Source: an uncultured Veillonella sp. (GTDB taxonomy: Bacteria; Bacillota; Negativicutes; Veillonellales; Veillonellaceae). From it: a stretch of 36,764 nucleotides of DNA. Positions 8,617-17,229 of this stretch are shown here, piece after piece (position 1 is the first letter of the stretch; the number at the start of each line of letters is the position of its first letter). Made by a program: the position numbers and the translations under genes. Below the pieces are notes generated by a model. It was not told the DNA's origin. It saw only the letters and a program-made list of their open reading frames with translations, and did not search any database. The DNA is taken from positions 1-36,764 of the forward strand of contig CAKPXN010000014.1 in the NCBI GenBank assembly GCA_934202095.1, in the 5' to 3' direction.

Positions 8617-8628
8617 TGAGGTATTACT

Positions 8629-10107
8629 ATGAATCAGCAACGAATGCCCTTTGTTGAGGCATTGGAAGATTATAAAGAAGAACATTATGTGCCCTTTCAT
8701 ACACCAGGGCATAAAATCGGTGTCGGAGCCCACCCAATTTTACAAGATTGGATGGGCCCGGCATTGCCGTATGATCTAGGGGTTATGTATGCACTGGATG
8801 ATTTACATGAGCCAGAAGGGGCTTTGAAAGAAGCTCAAGATTTAACGGCTCAATTGTATGGTGCTGAACATTGTTGGTTTTCTATTAACGGCACAACGGC
8901 CCTTATAGAGGCCATGATTATGGGCACTATGGGTCCCGATGAAACCATTATTATCCCTCGTGAGGCCCATCGCTCCGTCGTTAGTGGTCTTGTTCTATCA
9001 GGCGCCAAACCTGTTTATATGAATTGTGAATTTGATGAGCGATGGGGAATTCCATTAGGTGTAACCTTAGAAGATGCTGTAGAAACGATGGATGCACATC
9101 CAGAAGCCAAGGCCATTTTACTGGTATATCCCAATTATTATGGTGTAGGTGTTGATATAAAGAATATTGTTAAAGAAGCGCACAAGAGAAATCTGGTTGT
9201 TTTGGTTGATGAAGCGCATGGTCCTCATTTACCATTTGTAGAAGCATTACCTATTGAGGCTATCGAGGCGGGTGCAGATTTGGTAGCACAAAGCACTCAT
9301 AAGTCGTTAGGATCCCTGACGCAAACATCATGGCTATTAGGTCAGGGCAATCGCTTTCAGTATCGCCGTATCACACAGATGCATCAAATGTTACAAAGTA
9401 CGAGTCCGAATTATATATTCTTAGCATCTCTTGATATGGCGCGTCATCAATTAGCTATGGAAGGTACGAATTTAGTGAATCGCACTGTATCGTTAAGCTT
9501 ACGATTGCGGCGTGAGTTGTCATCCATAGCTGGGATTTCTGTCATGTGTGGAGAAGATGTAGATAGACCTAATTATGATGTAACAAAGGTATTAATCGAT
9601 GCTAAGGAATTAGGAATTACAGGTGTAGATTTTGAAAAACGACTACGTGCCCATCATATCGAAGTTGAACTTGTGCAAGCGCATCATGTGCTCGTTCTAG
9701 TCACCATAGGTGATACCGAGAAATCTATTATGAATCTTGTAAAAGCAGTACAAGCTATCAGCGATGAGATTTGTAGTGAGTCATCTTTATTGAATCATAT
9801 GGGTGGTCAAATAGTGGACCGCACTAAAATTATTCAGTCAGCTAGTGTTTTACCTACTCCAGTTGTGCGTATGACACCGAGAGAAGCCCTCTATAAGAAT
9901 CGCAGAACTTGTTCTTTAAAAACAGCTTTGCATCGTATTTGTGGTGAAACCATAGCTTATTATCCGCCAGGGATTCCCTGCGTAGCCGTAGGTGAAGAGA
10001 TTACGGAATCTGTGTTACAATATATACAACAACGGCGTGCACTAGGCTATGTACCTAATGGTGCGGCCGATATGAGCTTAGAAACAATACAAGTTGTAGA
10101 GGAGTAA
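8629..10107 (+). CDS. Orn/Lys/Arg decarboxylase family protein (YaaO-like)
   Basis: PLP-dependent fold-type I decarboxylase of 492 residues, the short Firmicutes form (SpeA/YaaO-like) without the N-terminal wing domain of the inducible E. coli enzymes. Visible: PFHTPGHK near the N-terminus, the substrate/PLP region FSINGTTA, the DEAHG motif (Asp194, His197), and the Schiff-base lysine Lys225 in STHKSLGSLTQTS. The C-terminal domain contains AYYPPGIP, typical of the family. Lysine, arginine or ornithine could each be the substrate; sequence alone does not decide it, and the product would be a polyamine or cadaverine. Its position directly before tmk matches yaaO-tmk of B. subtilis. The ribosome site TGAGG abuts the preceding T-run. 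Confidence 0.88.
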   Translation: MNQQRMPFVEALEDYKEEHYVPFHTPGHKIGVGAHPILQDWMGPALPYDLGVMYALDDLHEPEGALKEAQDLTAQLYGAEHCWFSINGTTALIEAMIMGTMGPDETIIIPREAHRSVVSGLVLSGAKPVYMNCEFDERWGIPLGVTLEDAVETMDAHPEAKAILLVYPNYYGVGVDIKNIVKEAHKRNLVVLVDEAHGPHLPFVEALPIEAIEAGADLVAQSTHKSLGSLTQTSWLLGQGNRFQYRRITQMHQMLQSTSPNYIFLASLDMARHQLAMEGTNLVNRTVSLSLRLRRELSSIAGISVMCGEDVDRPNYDVTKVLIDAKELGITGVDFEKRLRAHHIEVELVQAHHVLVLVTIGDTEKSIMNLVKAVQAISDEICSESSLLNHMGGQIVDRTKIIQSASVLPTPVVRMTPREALYKNRRTCSLKTALHRICGETIAYYPPGIPCVAVGEEITESVLQYIQQRRALGYVPNGAADMSLETIQVVEE

Positions 10108-10109
10108 AT

Positions 10110-10796
10110 ATGGGGACTTTAATTATACTAGAAGGTGGCGATGGTAGTGGTAAGGCCACGCAAACAAAGCGTTTAGTAGAACGATTACAGGCAGAAGGAC
10201 ATCGTGTATGCAGTGTTAGCTTTCCAAATTATGATAGCGATGCATCTATGCCTATTAGGATGTATCTGTCGGGACAGTTTGGTACCGATGTAGACTCAGT
10301 TAACCCTTATGTGGCGAGTTCTATGTATGCTATAGATCGCTTTGCATCCTATAGAATGGATTGGGAATCGTTCTATACTGATGGTGGTATCATTATCGCC
10401 GATCGTTATACAACATCTAATATGGTTCATCAAATGGTAAAATATACAGATCCGGATAAGCGCATTCAATTTTTAGAATGGCTAGAAGACTTTGAGTTTG
10501 TTAAGTTCGGCTTGCCACGTCCTGATGTGGTATGTTTACTTGATGTTCCGTTGGAGGTGACCGAGTCTTTGATGTCCGAGCGTACCGGTAAAACTGGAGG
10601 CGAGACTGGGGACATACACGAAGGAAATCGAGCATATTTACAATCTGTTCACGATGCATATGATGAATTGGTTGAACGCTATCAATGGCATCGTATTTCC
10701 TGCGCTCAACAAGATGAATCTGGAACTTTCACAATGCGAAGTATAGAATCTATACATAATGATATATATGAGGTGATAAAAGCTCTATTAAAATAG
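10110..10796 (+). CDS. tmk: Thymidylate kinase (dTMP kinase), GKA P-loop variant
   Basis: Phosphorylates dTMP to dTDP for DNA synthesis. It is 228 residues, slightly longer than the usual 200-215. The P-loop EGGDGSGKATQ (residues 8-18) has alanine where most Tmk proteins have threonine after the lysine; the mobile DRYTTSN motif and a LID-like stretch (RTGKTGGETGDIHEGN) are present. This looks like the divergent Tmk subtype I remember from Clostridia, so function is probably retained. It starts 2 bases after the decarboxylase stop, with its ribosome site GAGGAG inside the end of that gene, so translation is probably coupled. Its position before holB is conserved. Confidence 0.88.
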   Translation: MGTLIILEGGDGSGKATQTKRLVERLQAEGHRVCSVSFPNYDSDASMPIRMYLSGQFGTDVDSVNPYVASSMYAIDRFASYRMDWESFYTDGGIIIADRYTTSNMVHQMVKYTDPDKRIQFLEWLEDFEFVKFGLPRPDVVCLLDVPLEVTESLMSERTGKTGGETGDIHEGNRAYLQSVHDAYDELVERYQWHRISCAQQDESGTFTMRSIESIHNDIYEVIKALLK

Positions 10797-10817
10797 GTGA
10801 AACCTCAAGTCTTTGAT

Positions 10818-10847
10818 AATGGCGGCTCTTTAAAAAGTCGCCATTTT
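10818..10847 (+). terminator. Terminator after tmk
   Basis: The 10-bp stem AATGGCGGCT / AGTCGCCATT (one G-T pair) is followed by TTTTCC. The T-run is short, so termination may be partial. The holB -10 lies just after it. Confidence 0.75.
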
Positions 10848-10851
10848 CCTA

Positions 10852-10857
10852 TATAAT
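10852..10857 (+). promoter_or_regulatory. -10 element for holB operon
   Basis: TATAAT at 10852-10857, about 29 bases before the holB ATG. The -35 region falls in the tmk terminator stem-loop and matches consensus poorly (TTTAAA at 10829-10834). Confidence 0.5.
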
Positions 10858-10885
10858 AGTAATATTGGACAGGATAGGAGGGATT

Positions 10886-11926
10886 ATGACATATTTTGAT
10901 AATGTAATCGGTCAAGATACGATTAAAAACCACCTAACTGAATTGGTAAAACGGCAAACATTACCCCACAGCTTGCTATTCTATGGTGAAGCTGGACTCG
11001 GTAAGCTCGATATGGCTATTGGATTGGCATCCTTGATTTTAGGACGACCAGTTTTTCAGGGCCACAATGGTGCTGATTATTTAGAGGAGGTAAAAAATGC
11101 GCGCCTTGCCAATGGTGAAAGTGAAAAGAAAATAGAGGTGGAAGGTTTACCCATTTATATGGATAAGGGCGATGCATTTTGGATTCGTCCCATGAAGTCT
11201 ACCTTAAAAGTAGAACAGTGGTATACCTTATTACAAGATCATCTATCGGTGGCTGGACTTGGAAATCGCGTCGTTATTATTGAAGACTTTCATGTGGCCA
11301 ATGCTATTATGGCTAATGCCATGCTAAAGACGATTGAAGAACCACCTGCACAGGTGTACTTTATCATTATTACGAATAAAATTAATCTTGTATTACCTAC
11401 GATTATTTCCCGTTGTATGGGTATTGGTTTTCAACCGGTTTCGGATGAAAGTATACGACGTGCATTGGCGGAACGGGGCATTAAAGGAAACATAGACGAA
11501 GCAATTTCCATGGGGCATGGTAATCCCGCTGTTGTAGAATCCCTATTACAACAAGGAACTATAGCCATGTTGGATTTAGCTATTAAATGGATGCAAACCT
11601 TGGGGTCTGATTCACGTTGGTTTTCCAAAGTTGCCATATGGTGTGAATCATTAACTCGTGAGGATGCATTGGATTTAATGCATTGGTTACGCGTGGTAAG
11701 TCGCGATATGATGGCCCTAAAATGCGGGGCTACGAACGAACAACTACGTGTGCCTATGCATAGTACTGTATTATTAAAATTATTACCGCATTGGCCCATG
11801 GCCGCTTTAGCAACTGTAGTTCATGAAACGTTACGAGCGGAACAGGCTTTGCGTTTACACATAAAAATCGCTCTCGTGGTGGACGGTCTCAGTATCGCCC
11901 TTCACGATGCTCGTGAGGAGGTTTAG
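10886..11926 (+). CDS. holB: DNA polymerase III delta' subunit
   Basis: AAA+ clamp-loader subunit that helps place the beta clamp on DNA. The start at 10886 gives 346 residues and is preceded by ATAGGAGGG; an in-frame TTG at 10865 would add seven residues but lies upstream of that site. Motifs: GQDTIKNHL, the P-loop GEAGLGKL (34-41), the Walker B region VVIIEDFHV, NAMLKTIEEPP, and the SRC sensor-1 motif in PTIISRCMGIGF. No cysteine occurs between the P-loop and the Walker B region, so the zinc module of E. coli delta' is missing. It is first in an operon with ricT, trmN6, rsmI, metG and tatD. Confidence 0.93.
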   Translation: MTYFDNVIGQDTIKNHLTELVKRQTLPHSLLFYGEAGLGKLDMAIGLASLILGRPVFQGHNGADYLEEVKNARLANGESEKKIEVEGLPIYMDKGDAFWIRPMKSTLKVEQWYTLLQDHLSVAGLGNRVVIIEDFHVANAIMANAMLKTIEEPPAQVYFIIITNKINLVLPTIISRCMGIGFQPVSDESIRRALAERGIKGNIDEAISMGHGNPAVVESLLQQGTIAMLDLAIKWMQTLGSDSRWFSKVAIWCESLTREDALDLMHWLRVVSRDMMALKCGATNEQLRVPMHSTVLLKLLPHWPMAALATVVHETLRAEQALRLHIKIALVVDGLSIALHDAREEV

Positions 11927-12772
11927 ATGGTAACCATCGTTGGCGTACGATTTAAAAAGGCCGGTAAGATTTACTATTTTTTACCTGGTGAAGAAACTTT
12001 ATCCATCGAGGATGGCGTCATTGTTGAAACTGCGCGTGGCGTTGAATATGGTACGGTTGTTATTGGACCAAAAGAAGTTTCGAAAGATTCTTTAGTGATG
12101 CCTGTCAAAGAAGTGATGAGAAAGGCCACACCTAAGGATTTGCAACAATTAGAAAAGAATGAGGAACGGGAAGAAAAAGCCTTTGCTATATGCTTAGAGA
12201 AAATTGCAAAGCGTAAATTGCCGATGAAGCTAATTAACGTAGAATACACATTTGATATGAATAAAATTGTGTTCTTCTTTACTGCTGACGGGCGCATTGA
12301 CTTTCGTGAACTCGTAAAGGATTTAGCCACTGTTTTTAGAACACGCATTGAGTTGCGTCAAGTAGGTGTTCGCGATGAAGCTAAGGTGTTAAATGGAATT
12401 GGCGCCTGTGGTAGACACTTATGTTGCTCCAATTTTTTAGGTGACTTTTCACCCGTATCGATTCGCATGGCTAAGGATCAAAATCTTAGTTTGAACCCTA
12501 CCAAAATTTCTGGTGTATGCGGCCGACTCATGTGTTGTTTAAACTATGAAGATGATTTGTATAAAAAGGGTGGCGATCTATATGTGAAGAAGGAGAGAAC
12601 ACCTTCTCCACGCGATGTAGAACCACCGGGGATTGGCAAGGAGGTTGTAACCGATGAAGGCATTGGTAAGGTCCTCAAGGTAAATCATCATAAACATACG
12701 GTTAAGGTTCAATTAGAGGCAGGCCGAACCATTGATTTAAAATGGTCCGACGTGGCATTACCAGATGAATGA
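11927..12772 (+). CDS. ricT: PSP1-domain protein RicT (YaaT)
   Basis: 281-residue PSP1 family protein. In B. subtilis RicT (YaaT) joins RicA and RicF in an Fe-S complex that controls RNase Y specificity and Spo0A phosphorylation. Two cysteine clusters are intact: ACGRHLCC (Cys161, 166, 167) and VCGRLMCC (Cys198, 203, 204); these match the cluster-ligand type motifs of the family. Its ATG directly follows the holB stop TAG, with GAGGAGG inside the end of holB, so translation is coupled. It overlaps trmN6 by 8 bases. The replication regulator gene yabA, which sits here in B. subtilis, is absent. Whether RicA/RicF partners exist cannot be seen in this window. Confidence 0.92.
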   Translation: MVTIVGVRFKKAGKIYYFLPGEETLSIEDGVIVETARGVEYGTVVIGPKEVSKDSLVMPVKEVMRKATPKDLQQLEKNEEREEKAFAICLEKIAKRKLPMKLINVEYTFDMNKIVFFFTADGRIDFRELVKDLATVFRTRIELRQVGVRDEAKVLNGIGACGRHLCCSNFLGDFSPVSIRMAKDQNLSLNPTKISGVCGRLMCCLNYEDDLYKKGGDLYVKKERTPSPRDVEPPGIGKEVVTDEGIGKVLKVNHHKHTVKVQLEAGRTIDLKWSDVALPDE

Positions 12773-13493
12773 TTTAGAACAACTGGATGATTTGATTATC
12801 GATGATTTAAAAATGTATCAACGGCGAGATCAATTTCGATTTTCCTTTGATGCCATTGCGCTAGTGCATTTTTGCCGTTTCAATGGACATTATCGATATA
12901 TAGATTTGGGGACTGGCACCGGTGTATTGCCGTTGATAGGGACATCATTGGGAGCAGGCCATATGACAGGCGTTGAAATTAATGATGTAATGGCCAATCT
13001 GGCTCAGCGCAGTGTTACTTATAATCATAAGTCTGATGTTATATCTATCGTTCAAGGCGATTATCGTACAATGAGCTACCATCAGTTTGGCCCTAAACCC
13101 TTTGATGGTGTATTAGTGAATCCACCATACTTTGATCATCATGGTGGTAAAGTTCCTGGTGATAGTAATCTATGCTTGGCGCTGCATGATATGTGCACCA
13201 CCATTGATGATGTATGCAAATCTGCATCAAGATTGGTTAAATATAAGGGTTATCTATGGATGGTATATAGTGCACCACGTTTATCTGAGTTGATGGCGTC
13301 GTTAGCATCAACCGATTTTATCATTAAACGATTGCGTTTTATTCATGGTATGATTGGAAAACCTGCTAAAATCGTTTTGGTGGAGGCTATAAAAGGTGGA
13401 AAATCATCACTTATTGTGGAACCACCGCTTGTCGTATATAAACAACCTAATGTGTACACGGAGGAGGTGTCTCGTTGGTATGAACGAAAATAA
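12765..13493 (+). CDS. trmN6: tRNA1(Val) (adenine-N6) methyltransferase-like protein
   Basis: SAM-dependent methyltransferase of 242 residues, of the YabB/YfiC (TrmN6) group, which methylates adenine 37 of tRNA1(Val) in E. coli. It has the SAM-binding motif YIDLGTGTGVLPL (45-57), the acidic GVEIND that follows, and the catalytic NPPYF (119-123) typical of N6-adenine methyltransferases. The start overlaps the ricT end (ATGAATGA), and its own end overlaps rsmI by 14 bases. Context (ricT-trmN6-rsmI) matches B. subtilis ricT-yabA-yabB-yazA-yabC. Exact tRNA target is inferred from family only. Confidence 0.88.
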   Translation: MNDLEQLDDLIIDDLKMYQRRDQFRFSFDAIALVHFCRFNGHYRYIDLGTGTGVLPLIGTSLGAGHMTGVEINDVMANLAQRSVTYNHKSDVISIVQGDYRTMSYHQFGPKPFDGVLVNPPYFDHHGGKVPGDSNLCLALHDMCTTIDDVCKSASRLVKYKGYLWMVYSAPRLSELMASLASTDFIIKRLRFIHGMIGKPAKIVLVEAIKGGKSSLIVEPPLVVYKQPNVYTEEVSRWYERK

Positions 13494-14325
13494 CAAGGGC
13501 ACCCTATATTTAGTGCCTACGCCAATTGGCAATTTAGAGGATATGACCTATCGCGCTGTACGCATATTAAATGAGGTTGATGCTATTGCGGCAGAGGATA
13601 CGCGTCATACAGGTATATTGCTAAAGCATTTTGAAATTAGTAAGCTTTTGATTTCTTACCATGAACATAATAAGGAAGAAAAAGGAAACGCCATTATTGC
13701 TATGCTGTTAAATGGTAAGGATATTGCTTGCGTCAGTGATGCGGGGATGCCCGCCATATCGGATCCAGGTGCAGATCTTGCGTCAAAAGCTATTGCACAT
13801 GACATATCTGTTGTACCATTACCTGGTGCTAATGCGGCATTAACGGCACTTATTGCATCCGATTTAGACACAAAACAATTTACATTCTTTGGTTTTTTAC
13901 CAAAGCGTGGTAAACATCGAAATGATGCTCTCCAACTTATGGCTAAACAACGGGGGACGCTTATATTCTATGAAGCACCTCATCGTTTAAAAGAGGTACT
14001 CGTAGATATGTATGCAGCCTTTGGGAACAGGCCGATTACGATTGCTCGAGAGGTAACTAAAAAGTTTGAAACCTTTCTACGTAGTGATTTAGCATCTATA
14101 TGTAATGATCTAGATCAAATAACCTATAAAGGAGAATTTGTTCTCGTTATAGGCGGTTGTGAAACGGGAGAATCCACTGATGATGTGGAAGAGAAACCTG
14201 TGTCTTATGAAGAGGTAGTAGCTGAATTGGTAGCATCAGGCGTGCCAAAGAAGGAGGCCATACGCGAGGTGGCAAAACGCTTTGGTGTTTCACGCCGTGA
14301 GGTTTATAATATTGTAGAACGATAA
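13480..14325 (+). CDS. rsmI: 16S rRNA 2'-O-methyltransferase RsmI
   Basis: Methylates the 2'-OH of C1402 in 16S rRNA at the decoding centre. From the ATG at 13480 it is 281 residues, the normal length; GGAGGAGGT lies about 11 bases upstream inside trmN6. Family signatures: LYLVPTPIGNLEDMTYRA near the N-terminus, AAEDTRHT, SDAGMPAISDPG, FFGFLPKRGK and FYEAPHRLKEVL. The C-terminal VPKKEAIREVAKRFGVSRREVY is a small helix-turn-helix-like tail seen in many RsmI proteins. It overlaps trmN6 by 14 bases and precedes metG by 31 bases with no visible promoter. Confidence 0.96.
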   Translation: MNENNKGTLYLVPTPIGNLEDMTYRAVRILNEVDAIAAEDTRHTGILLKHFEISKLLISYHEHNKEEKGNAIIAMLLNGKDIACVSDAGMPAISDPGADLASKAIAHDISVVPLPGANAALTALIASDLDTKQFTFFGFLPKRGKHRNDALQLMAKQRGTLIFYEAPHRLKEVLVDMYAAFGNRPITIAREVTKKFETFLRSDLASICNDLDQITYKGEFVLVIGGCETGESTDDVEEKPVSYEEVVAELVASGVPKKEAIREVAKRFGVSRREVYNIVER

Positions 14326-14359
14326 CACTTTCACAAGTGCTGAATAGAAGGAGATTATG

Positions 14360-16309
14360 ATGGGCGATACAAAGAAGACATTTTATATTACAACTCCAAT
14401 TTATTATCCTAGTGCTAAATTGCATATAGGCCATACATATTGTACATCTGTAGCTGATACAATTGCGCGTTTTAAACGTTTAGCTGGTTATGATGTACGA
14501 TTTTTAACTGGCTCTGATGAACATGGTCAAAAAATTCAACGTGCTGCTGAGGCACAAGGTATTACACCATTAGAATATACGACTAATATTGTCAATGGAT
14601 TTAAAGCATTATGGGAAAAAATGCATATTTCCAATGATGATTTTATTCGTACAACTGATGCACGTCATGAAAAGGTAGTTCAAGAATTATTTACAAAAGC
14701 TTACGAAAAAGGCGATATTTATAAAGCTGAATACGAAGGCTGGTATTGTACACCTTGTGAATCCTTCTGGACTGAACAAAAACTTGGTGAAAATCACACA
14801 TGCCCAGATTGTGGCCGTCCTGTAGAACGTGTAAAAGAAGAAAGTTATTTCTTTAAACTCGGTAAATATACAGATCAATGGCTTAAATTTATTGAAGAAA
14901 ATCCTGACTTTATTCAACCTGAATCTCGTCGCAATGAAATGATTCAGTTCGTAAAACAAGGTCTTGAAGATTTGGCCGTTTCTCGTACATCCTTTGATTG
15001 GGGCATCAAGGTTCCTTTTGATCCTAAACATGTTGTTTATGTTTGGTTTGATGCACTCGTAAACTATATTAGTGCATTAGCCCCATTTGATGGTGATGGT
15101 GAATTATATAAGAAATTCTGGCCAGCAGACCTTCATTTGGTGGGTAAGGAAATTGTACGTTTCCATACCATTATTTGGCCTATGATGCTCATGAGCCTTG
15201 AATTGCCATTGCCTAAAAAGGTATTCGGTCATGGTTGGATGATTGTAGACGGTACGAAGATGAGTAAATCTCTTGGTAATGTCATCGATCCAAATCCATT
15301 GATTGAGACATATGGTGCCGATTCTTTACGTTACTACTTGTTGAGTGAAATTACACTCGGCAATGATGGTAATTTTACATTGCCTAGCTTCGTAACAAAA
15401 ATTAATGCTGATTTGTCTAATGATTTAGGAAACCTATTAAATCGTACCGTTGCAATGATTGAAAAATATCATGGTGGTGTCATCACAAAAACTGATGATG
15501 TGGACGATTTAGATAAGGAAATTTCCTCCTTGGCGGAACAAACTGTAGCAGATTTTGAAGCGCAAATGGAAGCTATGGAATTAAATAAGGCTCTTAAAAC
15601 GGTATGGGCTTTCATCAGCCGTATGAATAAATACATCGATGAAACTATGCCTTGGGTATTGGCTAAGAGTTCTGATGAGGCGGATGTATTACATTTGAAA
15701 TCTGTTATGTATCATCTTGCTGAAAGCTTACGCATCATTGCCGTTCTCGTAAGCCCTGTTATTCCAGTAGGGGCTCCAAAAATTTGGGAACAATTGGGAC
15801 TAGGTGGTTTTGATCATGTCCAATTGGATGATGTGCGCACATGGGGTGGTATTCAAACAGGTACAAAGGTCGTAAAAGGTGAGCCAATTTATCCACGTTT
15901 TGAAGTTCCAGAAATGGTAGACATCGCTGCTGTAGAAGAAAAAACTTCAGAATCTGTTGATACATCGAATATTCCACCTTTAAAAGAAAACATTAGCTAT
16001 GATGACTTTGAAAAATTGGATTTTCGTGTCGCTAAGGTTGTTAGTTGTGAAAAGGTACCTAAGTCTAAAAAATTATTGAAATTTGTATTGGATATTGGCC
16101 TTGAAGAACGCACTGTATTAAGTGGTATATCTCAATATTACGAGCCAGAATCTATGGTTGGTAAAAAGGTGATTTACTTGGCAAACTTGAGCCCTAAAAA
16201 GATGATGGGCATAGAATCTTATGGTATGATTTTATCCGCTTCTGATTGGGAAGAACATTTAGAAGTTACCAATATTGAATCATTACCAGCAGGGAGCATT
16301 GTAAAATAA
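14360..16309 (+). CDS. metG: Methionyl-tRNA synthetase
   Basis: Charges tRNA(Met) with methionine. About 649 residues, the long form with a C-terminal tRNA-binding domain. Motifs: HIGH at 22-25, a zinc knuckle with Cys130/Cys133 and Cys148/Cys151, KMSKS at 300-304, an anticodon-binding helical domain, and a C-terminal OB-fold (about 545-649) with DDFEKLDFRVAKV. Two adjacent ATG codons exist (14357 and 14360); AAGGAG at 14348-14353 gives better spacing to 14360. No T-box leader is possible in the 31-base gap after rsmI, so expression follows the operon. The stop overlaps the tatD start (TAATG). Confidence 0.97.
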   Translation: MGDTKKTFYITTPIYYPSAKLHIGHTYCTSVADTIARFKRLAGYDVRFLTGSDEHGQKIQRAAEAQGITPLEYTTNIVNGFKALWEKMHISNDDFIRTTDARHEKVVQELFTKAYEKGDIYKAEYEGWYCTPCESFWTEQKLGENHTCPDCGRPVERVKEESYFFKLGKYTDQWLKFIEENPDFIQPESRRNEMIQFVKQGLEDLAVSRTSFDWGIKVPFDPKHVVYVWFDALVNYISALAPFDGDGELYKKFWPADLHLVGKEIVRFHTIIWPMMLMSLELPLPKKVFGHGWMIVDGTKMSKSLGNVIDPNPLIETYGADSLRYYLLSEITLGNDGNFTLPSFVTKINADLSNDLGNLLNRTVAMIEKYHGGVITKTDDVDDLDKEISSLAEQTVADFEAQMEAMELNKALKTVWAFISRMNKYIDETMPWVLAKSSDEADVLHLKSVMYHLAESLRIIAVLVSPVIPVGAPKIWEQLGLGGFDHVQLDDVRTWGGIQTGTKVVKGEPIYPRFEVPEMVDIAAVEEKTSESVDTSNIPPLKENISYDDFEKLDFRVAKVVSCEKVPKSKKLLKFVLDIGLEERTVLSGISQYYEPESMVGKKVIYLANLSPKKMMGIESYGMILSASDWEEHLEVTNIESLPAGSIVK

Positions 16310-17079
16310 TGAAACTCTTTGATACACATGCACATATTAACGATAATCGTTTTGATAACGATAGAGCGGATATGTTACAAGCTTGTTTCGATGCAGGCGT
16401 TGAATACATTATGATTCCTGGTGTAGATAGACAAACTGTTGAATCAGGTGTTGCATTGGCTGAAACTGATGACCGTTTGTATGCTGCAGTAGGAACACAT
16501 CCTCACGAAGCAAAAGATTTTACCGATGATGACTATGAATATTTTAAAGAGTTAGCCTTGCACAATGATAAGGTGCGTGCTATCGGTGAAATCGGCCTGG
16601 ATTATTATTATGATTTTTCTGATAGACCAACGCAAAAGAAGGTTTTTATACGTCAGCTTGAGTTAGCTCGAGAGGTTGATTTGCCTATTATTATCCATGA
16701 TCGCGATGCTCATGGAGATATTATGGATATTTTGCGCAATGAAGGTAAGGAGAACTGGGGGATTTTCCATTGTTACTCTGGCAGTTGGGAGATGGCAAAA
16801 GAAGCAATTAAATTGGGCTTTTATATCTCATTTGCAGGACCTGTGGTATTCCCGAAATCGACTAAATTAAAGGAAGTGGCAAAACAAGTGCCCCTTGAAC
16901 GTATTCTTATCGAAACAGATTCCCCGTATTTGACACCGCCTCCATTTAGAGGACGTCGCAATGATCCTAGTAAAACACAATTTGTGGCACAAGAAATCGC
17001 ATCCTTACGTGGAATGGATGTGGATGAGTTTGCTTCCATTGCTTATGAAAATGGCAAGTGTGTATTTGGAATAAAATAA
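16309..17079 (+). CDS. tatD: TatD family metal-dependent hydrolase (YabD-like)
   Basis: 256-residue TIM-barrel metallohydrolase. TatD proteins act as 3'-5' DNA/RNA exonucleases or D-aminoacyl-tRNA deacylases (the B. subtilis homologue is YabD/DayD), so the substrate here is open. Metal-binding residues are present: FDTHAHIN at the N-terminus (His7, His9), GEIGLDYYYDF, IHDRDAHGD, IFHCYSGS and the late aspartate in IETDSPYLTPPP. The metG stop overlaps its ATG by one base, so translation is coupled. It is the last gene of the holB operon; a strong terminator follows at 17136. Confidence 0.93.
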   Translation: MKLFDTHAHINDNRFDNDRADMLQACFDAGVEYIMIPGVDRQTVESGVALAETDDRLYAAVGTHPHEAKDFTDDDYEYFKELALHNDKVRAIGEIGLDYYYDFSDRPTQKKVFIRQLELAREVDLPIIIHDRDAHGDIMDILRNEGKENWGIFHCYSGSWEMAKEAIKLGFYISFAGPVVFPKSTKLKEVAKQVPLERILIETDSPYLTPPPFRGRRNDPSKTQFVAQEIASLRGMDVDEFASIAYENGKCVFGIK

Positions 17080-17135
17080 ATAGTGATAGTCATAGATACT
17101 ATAAAATATATGTAGATTTATATATCTATGCTTAG

Positions 17136-17171
17136 AAAACGCGATTCTTTCTTGGAAGGAATCGCGTTTTT
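17136..17171 (+). terminator. Terminator of holB-tatD operon
   Basis: Perfect 12-bp stem AAAACGCGATTC (17136-17147) with 17159-17170, running into TTTTT. It lies within an in-frame upstream extension of the next gene, which shows that extension is not coding. Confidence 0.92.
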
Positions 17172-17174
17172 CTA

Positions 17175-17183
17175 TGGTATACT
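17175..17183 (+). promoter_or_regulatory. Extended -10 promoter of the ppx-ppk operon
   Basis: TGG directly before TATACT (17178-17183), starting immediately after the preceding terminator. No good -35. Leader of about 40 bases to the ATG at 17230. Confidence 0.6.
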
Positions 17184-17229
17184 AACAATATATAGTCTAT
17201 ATGGATTTGGACTTACAAAGGATGAAAAG

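Noticed and set aside
14326..14356. Small hairpin CACTT/AAGTG between rsmI and metG
   Set aside because: Five base pairs without a T-run; too weak for a terminator, and the gap is too short for a T-box.
14147..14434. Minus-strand open frame across the rsmI-metG junction
   Set aside because: Overlaps two clear genes on the other strand and has no domain or ribosome-site support.
17128..17229. N-terminal extension of ppx starting at 17128
   Set aside because: This stretch contains the tatD operon terminator and an extended -10 promoter; the family N-terminus and a ribosome site fit 17230.
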